A DNA stretch of 64,000 nt from Impatiens glandulifera (taxonomy: Eukaryota; Streptophyta; Magnoliopsida; Ericales; Balsaminaceae): contig NC_061865.1 of NCBI RefSeq assembly GCF_907164915.1, positions 57,866,587-57,930,586 of the forward strand. Reading direction: 5' to 3'. The notes beneath the pieces were generated by a model that worked only from the letters and a program-made list of their open reading frames with translations, was not told the origin of the DNA and searched no databases. The position numbers were made by a program, and so were the translations under genes. Positions 23,644 through 34,789 of the stretch are shown in pieces; the first letter of the stretch is position 1, and every line of letters starts with the position of its first letter.

Positions 23644-24960
23644 TTTAAAAGTCAATATATATTTAAAAATTAAAAAAATCGTTTAAGCATAAATCATTAT
23701 ATGAAAAGAAAAAAAACGGTACTAAATAAGTTATTGAACACGTAAATTCTCGAGAAAAACGATTAACTCCCCGACAGACTCAACTGACTTTCTGAACTAA
23801 TCTTAGAAAGCGTCATAATAATAGTTGAATGATACGCATCGGACGACTACGATCATTGAAAGTTTTACGATTTCTCTCGTACTAGATAATTCACCAAACA
23901 ATAATTCGGATGGTACCCAAATATGTAAGCCTGTCATTTCAGCCGCATTAATCTAAACTTCCCAACAACTACTCAAAAACTCAGACATCACCCAATTAAT
24001 CATAGTAATACTCCACAAAAAACTTCAAATACTAGTCACCCTTCAAAATTGCAAAAATAAGTGAGTGGTCGATACAACCTTTTTGTGACACATACAAAAA
24101 TGACTAACCATAATACAACCTTTTTTCAATCATATATCATCCGTTAGAATCCATCATGAATAATGCTTCATCCAAAGAACGAGATCTTAGATAGAATCTT
24201 TGACTCCCAAAGTTTTTCTCAACAAAAATTATATTAAATCATTTTAGCGAACAACTTGTATCAATGCCCACATGAAAATTATCCATATATTGTCAACGCA
24301 TAACGTTTTGTTCAGTTGATGACACTTGTTTATGTCATACCAAAAGTAAAACTCTATTATGGGACGAACTCTCCATAATATTTAATCTATTTTTATATCT
24401 AATTCGGCTAGCGAAATCACTCGACCGATAATGAAACATGTCCTTAATTGTGGCATTTTCTACCTATAGCAATGGAAGCAAACTCTTGATACGTCGTAAC
24501 TAGACTTTTGACTGCACACCAAATTATATGTAAATAATATTATTATATAACTCATATTTTTTAAAATAAATTTTTACAATTTTGAATAAACTCTAGGATT
24601 GTACGTACAAATATTTCCCCATTCAGTTAATTTTAATTATTTCCATAAGTTTCCTTGTGAAGCCTGCTAAATAATCAGTGATGCACATCCTCTTCTTAGT
24701 TTGTCTCCCAAGTTAATCTTTATGATCATATAAAATTGTTGGACAAATTTATTTACTTTGGATTTTCACCTCATATCTTATTATAGTTAAAAGGTTGAGA
24801 TTGTAGTAATATTATTTAATGTATGAAAAATAAGGTTAAAGATTATGATAATATTATTGAATTTCCTTATATATATTATAATGAATTTTAGTTGTTATAA
24901 GATTAAAAACTAAATTAGCTAGCATTTATAGATTTTGATTTAATCCTGAAATAAATTAAG
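23230..24960. other. Conserved non-coding segment of copy A, partner of 43.06-44.83 kb
   Basis: The part from 23.70 to 24.50 kb is GC-richer than its surroundings (CGACAGACTCAACTGACTTT; CGGATGGTACCCAAATATG). It aligns with copy B base for base with few changes. Both strands carry stops in all frames. The minus-strand text has short coding-like stretches (for example EMTGLHIWVPSELLFGELSS), so a dead retroelement gene is possible, but I cannot assign a family. Confidence 0.4.
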
Positions 24961-25600
24961 AAATATCAACATAATTAAGTAAATAACGACTTTTCAAAGA
25001 TGTGTTCATTATTAGACATTTTTTTGGAAATTAAAGGAGAACCAGTATGACACCCCGGAGATATAATTCCTGTTTAAACTCAAAGCGCTTCCAAAAAATG
25101 TGATCGAATGGGGTTAATGAGTTTTAGTAATTGTAAGAGTAAAACTAAATTAGCATTTATCGATTTTGATTTAAACCTGAAATAAATCAAGAAATATCAA
25201 TAGAATTAAGTAACTAACGACTCTCCAAGGATGTTTTCATTATTAGGTCATTATTCGACGAGTTTTTTTTAGGGAATTAAAAAAGAACTAGCATGACACC
25301 CCACTGTTATGGTTCCCCGCTTAAACTCAGATCGCTTCTAAAATATGTGGACACAAAGGGTTAAACATATAATCCGTATACACATTTAACTAAGGATGTG
25401 TTCATTAATATTAGGTCATTATTAGACGAGTTTTTTTGGGAATTAAAAGAGAACTAGTATGGCACCTCACTACTATGGTCATTCGCTTAAACTCAAAGTG
25501 TTTCCAAAAAATGTAGACACAAGGGTTTAAACATATAGTCCGCATACAAACTTAACCATTTAATTAGGCGCGGAACTTGTCGCCTAACGGGCTCGAACTC
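24960..25600. repeat. Three tandem units of about 170-230 bp with CATGACACCCC / GCTTAAACTCA motifs
   Basis: The phrase TGACACCCC, then GCTTAAACTCA, GTGGACACAAGGGTT-like text, ACATATAGTCCG and GGATGTGTTCATTATTAGG recurs three times. The block ends in GGCGCGGAACTTGTCGCCTAA followed by CGGGCTCGAAC. The reverse strand of that last piece contains GTTCGAGCCC, a match to the Pol III B-box, without a convincing A-box. The same block occurs at 44.86-45.46 kb and 63.53-63.82 kb, with weaker relatives near 36.80 and 53.88 kb. Confidence 0.7.
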
Positions 25601-25803
25601 AGTATCTCTCAAGGAGGCTGAGAATATTTACCTCTTGTTGCCGCTCTTGTTGTCGCTCTTGTTGCCGCTATAGAATAGAGGATTTATTAGACGAGATTTG
25701 ATCAATCTTCTTGAATCATTTTTCACTTGTCCCCCTATATCTTCTCTTTTTCTCTTTTATAATTTATTTTGTTCTTTATTTTATAATAATTGGTATCACA
25801 TCT

Positions 25804-26011
25804 AGGGACATATCTATGATTTAGAGTTGAGTCTAAAAAAATAACAATTTTTTTTTTAGATAAAACGAGTGAATAAATGTAAGTTTTATTATTTTTTTAA
25901 TAATTAAATAAAAAATAATGAATTATATTGAAATTTTTAAAAATTATGGGATAGTGTCACATTTCTAACGTAATTTTTTTTCGGAGGTGGGCTACAAAGA
26001 TCCGCCCCTGA
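25804..26011. mobile_element. hAT-type MITE, 208 bp
   Basis: Flanked by a perfect 8-bp target duplication TCACATCT (25796-25803 and 26012-26019). The left end AGGGACATATCTATG and reversed right end AGGGGCGGATCTTTG form an imperfect inverted repeat. The left part of the same insertion is present at about 45.56 kb in copy B (right part deleted there) and at the right edge of the window, so it predates those duplications. Confidence 0.75.
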
Positions 26012-26395
26012 TCACATCTTGTGTTTCCATTATTAGACTACCGATTTAACCTAAATTTATATTTGAGATATCAATTCTATTTTCAAAAGTAGAAGGAGCT
26101 TGCTAATTTTCAGAAAAGATCAGTCGTAAAGAAAGAATCATCCACCAATTATTAATTCTTTTCAGTAAGAAGGCACGTCTAATTTGAGAGTTTTTGCTAG
26201 AGTACTATTAGACTGGATATCGGTAAAAATCGACAAATGGTTGAAGAAGATTGACAAGTATTTAATAAAGATAGACAAATCTTGAAAGAAAATCAATGTT
26301 TGAGTTAGACAAGACATACAAATGTTAGACAAATTTATAAGGATGTTTGTTTCATTGTTTGCTTATTACTATTTGGAAGAGTTAAATGTGTCATT

Positions 26396-26922
26396 TGTTA
26401 GATTTATTGGACTAATATATATAAATAATGTGTTTGGGCTATTGTCTATTCAGAACCCAATTGATAAAGTGATCCACTAAAGTATTTTGGTTATTGGGCT
26501 AAGTCATGTTTGGTTATTAGTATGGTACGATTTATTATGTGTAGAAACCGTCAATTTATTTATTATTTATGATGGTTAAATAATAAATAAATAAATAAAT
26601 ATAAAAGGGTTGTGGTTCCCCGATTCACAAGTAGCCAGTTTTCATTTTCTCATTAACCTCCATCGTAAGAGAGAAGAAGGGAGAAAACCGCTTGTAGAAT
26701 TGGAAGAGCAAACCCAAACTCAAAGATCTTCATCATGAATTCAGGTACGCTTCCGCTTGTTTAATCAACTTATGGACATAGAGAAATTTATGTATTAGGA
26801 TTGTGATTCATCCATGTTAGATATTATCGATCTATAAGATTATAGATTAAAGCCTGAAAGAAAAGAAATCTAATATGTATTTGTTTAGAATCATGAATTT
26901 AGGACTAAAGAAAATTCCTACA
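26396..26922. mobile_element. Solo LTR (527 bp), probably Copia-type
   Basis: Begins TGTTAGATTTATTGG and ends TTCCTACA, with the canonical TG...CA. It is flanked by the 5-bp target duplication TCATT (26391-26395 and 26923-26927). A TATA box (ATATAAAAG, about 26600-26608) and a following C/T-rich leader fit the U3/R layout. Copy B lacks it: at 46.09 kb TGTGTCATTTTC runs straight through. No internal retrotransposon sequence or second LTR is present, so the element was reduced by LTR-LTR recombination. Copia is favoured by the TGTTAG start. Confidence 0.85.
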
Positions 26923-27433
26923 TCATTTTTTTTAATTAATTTATTGATTGATTTGTTAATTTAAAATAATAAAGGAAACATGTTGAAAATGGGTGATAAG
27001 GGATTAATTTGTTCTTAAATGATATGTTCTTACTAAGAACTATTTTAATTTATGAAGATTTTTGTCATGATTTATATTTACTAGTGAAGGTATTCATTCA
27101 AGAAATTTATATTATTCTTTTATTCCCTTTTTAATGGAAATAATTTAGAAAATTTTTGTATATTATTCCATTTGTATTGAACAAATTTAGACAACAGCCT
27201 TATAGGGCAACAAATTTGAACCAAATGTATTAAAAACATAATGTGTGACATAAGTTAAACTTGTAACATTTTGTTACCACTACATTTTCAGAGTTAGAGT
27301 TATTTAACTTTTCCTGATTTGATTGAGTTGAGATTTATAGATAGTAATCTACTAATCCCTTAATATATGATTTAACCAAACATAACATAAAAATATATAG
27401 TTAATAACTTAATAGAACTTGCAACTTGTCAAA

Positions 27434-27513
27434 AGGCCCATGCGCTTAGGGTTGGGCCGATTAGGCTCATGCGCGTATTGAAAAATAAAACCCTAGTATT
27501 TGGTATAAATATA
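27434..27513 (+). promoter_or_regulatory. U2 promoter: paired site II-like motifs, telo-box, TATA box
   Basis: AAGGCCCATGCGC and GTTGGGCCGATT lie at 27434-27463, AAAACCCTAG at 27487-27496 and TATAAATATA at 27504-27513. Virtually identical to U4. Confidence 0.65.
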
Positions 27514-27636
27514 TGGTGGCTTATGCTAAAGAAAATCACTCACGGGTCTTTGGTTGTATGCATATAATGTATTGTCTCCTCTTTTCTCTCTAGAGACACT
27601 CATTTACTAAGGGCAGACGCTCGTCTTTAGTTTCAC

Positions 27637-27920
27637 ATGGATTCGGTTAGACGTATCATGGTTTTGATGCTCGATCTAAGATGTGACAAATTTCTGAGTT
27701 GTTTTTACATATCGTCGTTTCTTGAGAATCTACCGAAACTCAAGAGCGTACGTATATTCAAGACTAAATCAGAGGATAGAAGGTATAAAATATTGTATAT
27801 TTTTTATTAATTTTTAAACGATTAATTATAAAAAATGAAAGGTCCTGATTCTAAAATCTTGATTTTCCAATACTTGTTAGGGCTCTGGAAGATCTCCATA
27901 TGCCTTTTGCATATTCATAG
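27637..27920 (+). CDS. U2 predicted small protein, 61 aa, two coding exons
   Basis: Exon 1 from ATG 27637 to 27782 (GATAGAAG|GTATAA). Exon 2 from 27881 (TTGTTAG|GGCTCT) to 27965, stop TAG at 27918-27920. Non-coding exon 3 starts at 28049. The product begins MDSVRRIMVLMLDLRCDKF, has SSFLENLPKLKSVRIF and ends DLHMPFAYS. Compared with U1 there are four extra bases in GTACGTATATTC, which shift the frame so the exon 2 peptide differs from U1, U3 and U5. The encoded tail is therefore probably not under selection in this copy. No known domain. Confidence 0.35.
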
Positions 27921-29122
27921 CCGGGGAGATCTGCATCGTCTTGCTGGCTCAAGCTAAACTAACTGGTTAGTTTTTAAGTTATATAAGTTGCGGTTATAAA
28001 TTAATTAAGAAAAAAAAACTTACATTATTTTATGATTGATACACACAGGCCATGCTGCGTAGGACACTCTAGATTGGCTAGATACGAGGGTCTATATAAA
28101 GATAAGTTGGACATATGCAGAGGACTGAGACAGCCATATGAAATGAGAGTTAGAGTGAGAAAGAGAGGTGAGAAAAAATAAAATTGTATAAATATTGTAA
28201 TTATTATTATTAATAAAAAATATATTTATATATATTTACAAGGTTATGTGTTGTTTATTTACATTAGGGTCAAATTATAAAGTTATTATTAATAAATATA
28301 TTTTAAATTAATTTATATTTTAATATTTTAATGATTTTTTTTTTTGTATATAATATATACTTATAAATGTATCTTTTTAAATCAAACATTCAACTTATTC
28401 AACTTTTTTATATATATATATTTTTAATTAATTAAAAAGTTATTTTACTTATAAATTAATGTACTAAATTAATTATTTGATTTTTTATATAAAATATAAT
28501 TTTCGTTTTCAAAATAAATTAAATAATGTATTATATTGTATAAAATCTGTATATTTCATGCCATTAAACTTTCATTTAATATATGTGATTAAGGACGACA
28601 ATTTAAATTCGTTTCGCAGAAATCGAACTGAATTGTCTCGTTTTGAACGATTTTTCTTCGGTTTAATCGGTAGTTAATCAGGGATTGGACTAGGACTGCA
28701 AATTAGCTGAGCCGTGCTTAGACTTGTTGGAGTTCGAGCTCGACTCCATTAAGTATTTATTAGCTCGAACTCGAACGAGCTTATAAATTTGAGCTCGAGT
28801 TCGACTCGGCTATATTACCTACCAGCTCGACTTGAAAATTTAAACAAAAATTGAATTATATATAATAAATTAATTTTTTCATATTTTTCAATATTATATA
28901 TATTATATATTAACATTTTTTATCTTTTTCAATATTATATAAAATATGCTCATTATTACATCATTAGTATTTACTTTTATTATATAATATATAATATATT
29001 AAATTTTTATCTTTTTAATATTATATATAACATATTAGTTATTATATCCTCAATATTTATTTTTATTATATATAATATATTAATCTTTATCTCTTTCATT
29101 ACTATTTATAATATATTTTTAT

Positions 29123-29159
<37 letters not shown>

Positions 29160-29489
29160 TAACATTTTTTTATCATAAATTCTTAATATTATTTGTGAAT
29201 TTTTTTTCTATCTACAATCAATCATATTTTGCAATTAAAAATCAGTGTTTTTATATTTATTCAACTCTATCTATATAAACATAATTTTATCCTAATACAT
29301 GAAAAATCATAAAGAAAAGAACGAAGAAGACTAACTTTAACGATGATAACCAACAAAATAGTTGTTTCCTTCTTTTCTTTGTGGCTAGATTTACTTAAAA
29401 CAAAAATAAATCAAAATTATCTAAAAACAAAAACAATAAATATAAAAGAAGTTAAAACAAATTTAATTATTATTAGGATTTTGTGAATT

Positions 29490-29720
29490 AATGAGATGTG
29501 AAGATTGAAGAAAGAAGAGATGAAGAGTAAAAGAAATTGTGAAAACTGAAAAAGAAGTATATAAAAACTAAAGAAGAAGATATAAAAATTATTGAAGAAG
29601 AAAAATTAAAGAAGAAGAGATAAGAGTTATTGAATAAGAAGAATAACTGAAAAAGAATAACTAAATAAGAAGAAGATGAAGAGTAGAAGAAATGAAAAGT
29701 GACTGTAGAATATGATGAAT
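29490..29720 (+). repeat. Polypurine (GAA/AAG-rich) tract
   Basis: About 230 bp almost free of C on the plus strand (GAAGAAGAAAAATTAAAGAA and similar). The partner tract in copy B is at about 48670-48940. Such tracts can form triplex DNA; here it is a sub-part of the hAT element. Confidence 0.7.
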
Positions 29721-29914
29721 GAAGCGATATATTAGAAATTAGGGTTTTACTTTAGAGATTATGGGCCTTCATAGTGGGTTTTGAAGAAGAAATGAAAAGT
29801 GACAGTAGAATATGATGAATGGAGCGAAATGAAAAGTGACCGTAGAATATGATGAATGGAGCGATATATTAGGAATGCAAATTGCTTTTCTCACCCTTCC
29901 CATATTCCACCACC

Positions 29915-31111
29915 CAGGGGCGGAGCGATGATGAAAAATTACCTGAGGCTGACTCCAACTTGCATCTCAGATTTAACTTTCTATGTTCCGCTTTTTTTTC
30001 AATAAAATTTCCACGATTATTAGAAGATGGAAACTCGTCATTCCCTCTCAATGCACACGCTTGCAAAGTGAGCCACTGAGTGCTTTCAATAGTTGCTGTA
30101 AGCCGTAATCTGTTATTTTGTTTTTCATCTGAAGACTGTGTATTTAGTACTTTGTTAATATGACAAGGATATTCATTAGATTATCAAGATATTCAACTGC
30201 CCTATTATGTGGTGAAATATTATATCCTATATGCATAACAAAAGAGTATCTATCCTCATCATTAACTCGCTTTCAATATTTGAATCCATCTATTGTAAAT
30301 GTAGGTTTTTGGGTTGCTTATGTTAAAACAAGAAACATGGGAAACAAAAAGCAACATCTTTCAAAGATGAGTATTCTAACCAAGTAAATTTCTTAAACCA
30401 ATGACTTTGGAACCGTCGATTTTGATTTCCAAATTTGGTCGGCGGGTACTCATCCTTAAAAGGTTGATATGACCCCATCTTGATATAAGCTCGTCTAATT
30501 TTATCTCTTTGATTAAAAGGATATTTCCATATCGGAATACGTAATGTTGGATCAAGTTTAAGAGAAATTACATCAACATCAATTTTAGGAGATTTGTTAA
30601 ATTCTTGAATAGGGATATCAAATTCTTTTTTTTTAACTTGTTTATTAATATTAATTTATATTTTCTTATAAATTTTTGAAATAGTTTAAAATTAAGAAAT
30701 ATAAAACACTATTATTATTGTTTTAATTTTTATATTTTACCCTTATAAATAATTTGTATTATTAATTATATTAAAATAAATAAAAAATAATGTATAATTA
30801 TTATATAATTTACAAAATTTTATATATAAATAAATCTTATAAATAATTTGTATTATTAATTATATTAAATAAATAAAAAATAAAGTATAATTATTATATA
30901 ATTTACAAAATTTTATATATAAATAAATCTTATAAAATAAAATAAGTTAAAAGGTTTGATCACCTGACCTCATACCTCATATTCACATTTCAATAACATA
31001 GCCAACCGGACTAAGACTAACATGTCAAACATATATATAAATATTTTCTTTTAGGATTTTAATTTAGGTGGGGCTGGAGCCCACCCTAGCCCATGGGTGG
31101 CTCCGCTCCTG
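29915..31111 (-). mobile_element. hAT element nested in the MULE-like element (third level)
   Basis: The perfect 8-bp duplication CCACCACC (29907-29914 and 31112-31119) flanks inverted ends CAGGGGCGGAGC and, reversed, CAGGAGCGGAGC. It inserted only 38 bp inside the left end of its host. It carries a broken zinc-finger hAT transposase on the minus strand. Total 1,197 bp, so it is internally deleted. Confidence 0.87.
29950..30630 (-). pseudogene. ZMYM1-like hAT transposase, N-terminal part, broken
   Basis: From 30630 downward the minus strand reads EFDIPIQEFNKSP, KLDPTLRIPIWKYPFNQRDK, IRRAYIKMGSYQPFKDEYPP and FQSHWFKKFTWLEYSSLKDV, then AFCFPCFLF. This is the TTF-type zinc-finger start of this transposase family, including the Cys pair. 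A frameshift follows. In another frame come FTIDGFKYWKRVNDEDRYSF and SPHNRAVEYLDNLMN, then ACALRGNDEFPSSNNRGNFI at about 30.05 kb, which belong to the DUF4371 region. The catalytic and dimerisation parts are missing. The plus-strand frames at 29882-30079 and 30160-30387 are its antisense and are not genes. Confidence 0.85.
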
Positions 31112-32410
31112 CCACCACCCGCTTCAGCTCCACTCCTTAATTAACTCCAAAATTACTTATTTATCCCTATTATTTTTATATATTTACTTTTCTTATCTTA
31201 TTTATTTTACTTATTTTATTTTATTTAATTATTAAGTTTTTTATCATTAAATATAATTAATTAATTAATTTTTAATATTTAATATTTTTTTCTATTTTAT
31301 TTATTTAATTAAAAATACAAAATATTATTATTTTATATTATAATTGTTTAAAATATATAAAATATTAAAGTGTGTCTTCATTTAATAAAATATAAATATT
31401 TAATATTTTATTATATATATATATATTAAAATACTTATAAAAATAAATAAAATAATAATTTTATATAAAATAAATATTTTAAAAAGTTAAATATGAAATA
31501 TTTTAATAAAAAATATTATTAAAAATATTATGCAATGTTTTCATATATATTATTAAGTAAAACATTATATTTAATTTGACTAATTATTAATATATAATAT
31601 ATTAAAGACTTCATCTTATTTATTATAATTTTATTTATAAAAAAATTGATTTTTATAAGTATTTTAAAATATATATATAATTAATATAATAAAATATTAA
31701 ATATTTATATTTTATTAAATTAGTACACATTTCAATATTTAATATATTTTAAATAATTATAATATAAAAATAATAATATTTTGTATTTTTAATTAAATAA
31801 ATAAAGTTAAAAAAAATATATTTAAAATTAATTAATTAATTATATTTAAAAAAAACTTAATAATTAAATAAAATAAGAAAAATAAATAAAATAAGAAAAA
31901 TAAATAAAATAAGAAAAATAAATATATAAAAGTGATAAGGATAAATAAGTAATTTTGGAGTTAATTGAGGAATGAAGGCAGAGGGTGGGAATATGGGAGG
32001 GGGTGGAAAAAGCATCTCCCATTAGGAATTAGAGTTTTACTTTAGGGATTATGGGTCTTGCTTTGAAGAAGTAATGAAAAATGACGGTAAAATATGATGA
32101 ATGAAGCGATATATTAGGAATTAGGGTTTTTACTTTAGGGATTATGGCCTTCATATTGGGTTTTGAAAAGAGGAAAAGAAAAAAAAAATATTGTGTAAAA
32201 TTTTAATATTAAATAAATAAAAAATATTTATATATAATGAGGCTCGAGAGTTCGACACGGAGCAAACTTTATATGAGCTCGAGTTTGACTCGAATAATAA
32301 ACGAGTCGGCTCGAGCTCGACTCGAACTCGGTCAAAGTCAAGCTCAAGTCGAGCTTTGACCGAGCAGCTTGCGAGCGGCTCACGAGCGGTTTGACTCATT
32401 TGCAGCCCTA

Positions 32411-33680
32411 AATTGGACGGAGATGATGTTTATGTCCCCTGCCTCGTCCCACCCCATCTTACTCTTATTCTGCTCCGAACAATATAAACACAATTAAATA
32501 TATAAAATCATTAATATATTTATTTATTCATTATATTTTAATAGAGTTTTAAGTTTATTTCTTTATAATAATATAAATTTTCAATATATAACAATATATA
32601 TTATATTAAAAAAACATTTTATATAATTTTATTAAATAAAAATTTATTTATTTATGGTATTATCATCATGAAATTGGACATATCCCAATTTATAATAATA
32701 TTTATAATTTAAAAAATAATATTTTAATTTTTTTAATTTAAAATAATCTAAAGGGAGAAGTTAAAACTAAATTATGATTAATTATTGTAATAATTAAACA
32801 CTAATTAAATAAATTAATTAAAAATTTAAAAATAATTTGAGGCTAAACTATTATATTTGTTTTACCCAAATTAATTCTAAAAAGAGGTTGAAATAATTTA
32901 ATTATGATTTTAAACATAAATTATATATAGTTTATGTTTTAAAATAATTAAATAAATACCCAAAATACTAAAAAAATATATATATAAACATAATTTTTAA
33001 TATGTTTCCAAAAATATGTTTGTGTTGAACCATGCTTCAACTGAATAATGGGCAAATTAAATGTCGGTTTTCTCAAAGGGGACCAGACTCTTGTGAAATG
33101 ACTAATGTTAAAAACAAATTTATAAGGATGTTTTGTTCCTCGTTTGATTATTATAATTAATCACCAACTAAAAGTAAAAGAAGAAAAATGGCTTATTATT
33201 TGCAAGCTTAAATGTGTCATTTTCTTTAATTAATATGTTTGATTTGTTAATTAAAATTATAAAGGAAACATGTTGAAAATGGGTGATAAGGGAAAAGGAT
33301 TTAATATGTTATTAAATGATATGTTCTTACTAATAACTATTGTAATTTAGGAAGATTTTTGTCATGATTTACTACTAGTGAAGGTATTCATTCAAGAATT
33401 TTATACTTATTCTTCTATTCTTTTTTTAATGGAAATTATTGTATTGAACAAATTTAGAGAACAACCTTGTAGGGAAAAGAATTTGAACCATATTGTCAAC
33501 TAATTTGAACCAAATGTATTAAGCACAAAATGTGGCTAGCATCTTTTAAATATGTAACATTTTGTTACTGCTACATCTTCTCTAGGTTAAAGTTATGCAT
33601 TTTTTCCTGATTTGATTGAGTTGAGATTTATAGATAGTAAATCATTTCATATATAATTTAACCAAACATTAAATAAAATA
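32411..33680. other. Copy A segment between the hAT nest and the U3 promoter
   Basis: AT-rich, matching 49.25-50.65 kb. The CCTCGTCCCACCCC block at 32.43 kb recurs at 37.56 kb (CCCGCCCCGCCCCGATC) and 49.28 kb. It looks like part of an old retroelement into which the hAT inserted. From about 33.1 kb it is the repeated 5' flank shared by the gene units. No gene seen. Confidence 0.5.
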
Positions 33681-33708
33681 TATGGTTAATAGAACTTGCA
33701 CCCATTGG

Positions 33709-33800
33709 TTGGGCCGAAAAGGCCCGTGCGCTTAGAGTGAGGCCGAATTAGGCTCATACGCCTATTAAGAAAAGAAAACCTAATAATGAATATAAATATG
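33709..33800 (+). promoter_or_regulatory. U3 promoter with degraded telo-box
   Basis: TTGGGCCGAAAAGGCCCG is at 33709-33726 and TATAAATATG at 33791-33800. The telo-box position reads AAAACCTAAT, one C short of AAACCCTA. U5 shows the same loss, so U3 and U5 form a promoter subtype. Confidence 0.55.
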
Positions 33801-33902
33801 TCTTTAGTTGTATGCATATAATACGTTGCCTCCTCTTTTCACTCTAGAGGCATCAAACAATCATTTTCTTCTTTGGTTTCACGTGATACAGTTAGATATA
33901 TC

Positions 33903-34201
33903 ATGGTTTTGATATTCAATCTAATACCTAACATGTTTATGAACTGTTTGAACACATCGTCGCTTCTTAAGAATTTATCGAAACTTAAGAGCGTATATTC
34001 AAGATTAAATCAAAGGATAAAAAGGTAAAAATAGTTTGCATTTTTTTTTATTAACGTTTAATATCCTAACATTGAAATTTTGATTTTCCAATACTTCTCA
34101 GGGGAACTCAATGCTTGCAACCAGTCAAACACAAATTTCTAGATTGGGATATTGCACTGTCTTACTGGCTCAAGTTCTCAAGGTTTGAGCGACAGTTTTG
34201 A
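33903..34201 (+). CDS. U3 predicted small protein, 73 aa, two coding exons
   Basis: Exon 1 from ATG 33903 to 34024 (AAAAAG|GTAAAA). Exon 2 from 34102 (CTCAG|GGGAAC) to 34227, stop TGA at 34199-34201. Exon 3 begins after CACACAG near 34.30 kb. The upstream ATG used by U1, U2 and U4 is lost here (ACGTGATAC), so an internal ATG is taken. The product has SSLLKNLSKLKSVYSRLNQR, a central KFLDWDIALSYWLKFSRF and ends ERQF. Exon 2 is longer than in U1, U2 and U4 and has different text. U5 encodes the same 73-aa length with 9 or fewer amino-acid differences by eye and no frameshift, the best sign in the family of a conserved peptide. Function unknown. Confidence 0.4.
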
Positions 34202-34789
34202 TGACAGCCATTAGGCTAAGCTTACTGGTTAGTTTTTAAGTTATATAAGTTCCGGTTAATTTATTAAACCTAATTTTATGATTGATACACACAGGTCATT
34301 CTGGGCAGAGAACTCTAGATTGGCTGTTCATAGGGATTCTCACATTCGGAAGGTTGTAAATAAGGACCCAGGACCCAGTTGAGACCGACATTGAAATGAA
34401 AAATATAAAAAAATGTATGATGGAGTGAGAAAGAAGAGAGAAAAAATAAAATTGTACCAAATTATTATAATTGTTATTATTAATAAAAAGAAGAAGATAT
34501 AATGTTATGTGTTGTCTAATTACATTTTGGTCAAACTATAAAGTTATTAATAATAAATTAAATTTATATTTAAATATTTTTATGAATATATATATATATA
34601 TATATTAAATCAAACATTCAAATCTGGTTGGGTCTATACCATCTTATTTAATTTTTTATACTTTTTTTTTGGTAAATAATTAAAAAATTATTTTACTTAA
34701 AAATTAATGTACCAAATTAATGATTTATTTTTTTTATAAAATATAATTTACTTTTTCAAAACAAATTAAAAATAAAAAATATTATATTG

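Larger units (their letters stand above)
29877..32020. mobile_element. MULE-like element nested in the hAT (second level)
   Basis: A perfect 9-bp target duplication ATTAGGAAT (29868-29876 and 32021-32029) brackets inverted ends. The left end reads GCAAATTGCTTTTCTCACCC, then TTCCCATATTCC; the reversed right end reads GGGAGATGCTTTTTCCACCC, then CCTCCCATATTCC. A 9-bp duplication with G-starting inverted repeats suits Mutator-like elements. Apart from the hAT nested at 29915 the interior is plain AT-rich DNA. Copy B lacks this insertion. Confidence 0.8.
28691..32410. mobile_element. hAT element in copy A, outermost of a three-level nest
   Basis: The left end is TAGGACTGCAAATTAGC (TAGGGCTGCAAATGAG in copy B) and the reversed right end is TAGGGCTGCAAATGAG. 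The 8-bp flanks GATTGGAC and AATTGGAC match at 7 of 8. Subterminal regions on both sides are packed with GAGCTCGA/TCGAGCTC words. Without the nested insertion it is about 1.6 kb and corresponds to 47862-49246. No transposase of its own is visible, so it is non-autonomous. A purine-rich tract and a tandem GTGACNGTAGAATATGATGA unit of about 40 bp lie inside. Confidence 0.88.

Noticed and set aside
23700..24500. LINE or LTR reverse-transcriptase remnant on the minus strand
   Set aside because: Short coding-like stretches exist, but no diagnostic motif (such as the YxDD core) is visible in either copy A or copy B.
24960..25570. CRISPR-like regular repeats
   Set aside because: Units are long, diverged and contiguous, the genome is plainly a plant nuclear one, and there are no short spacer-separated repeats.
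25560..25610. tRNA gene suggested by CGGGCTCGAAC (B-box on the reverse strand)
   Set aside because: No A-box at proper distance and no acceptor stem or anticodon arm could be folded.
25589..25800. Possible retrotransposon primer-binding site TTGGTATCACATC after an LTR-like region
   Set aside because: Only the first eight bases fit the initiator-Met tRNA site, no CA-terminated LTR end precedes it, and TCACATCT is better explained as the target duplication of the 25804-26011 MITE.
33900..34240. Box C/D snoRNA in exon 2 of U3 and U5 (TTTTGATGACAG), prompted by the snoRNA-like promoter
   Set aside because: A C-box-like TGATGA is present, but no CTGA D-box with terminal stem was found at a suitable distance.
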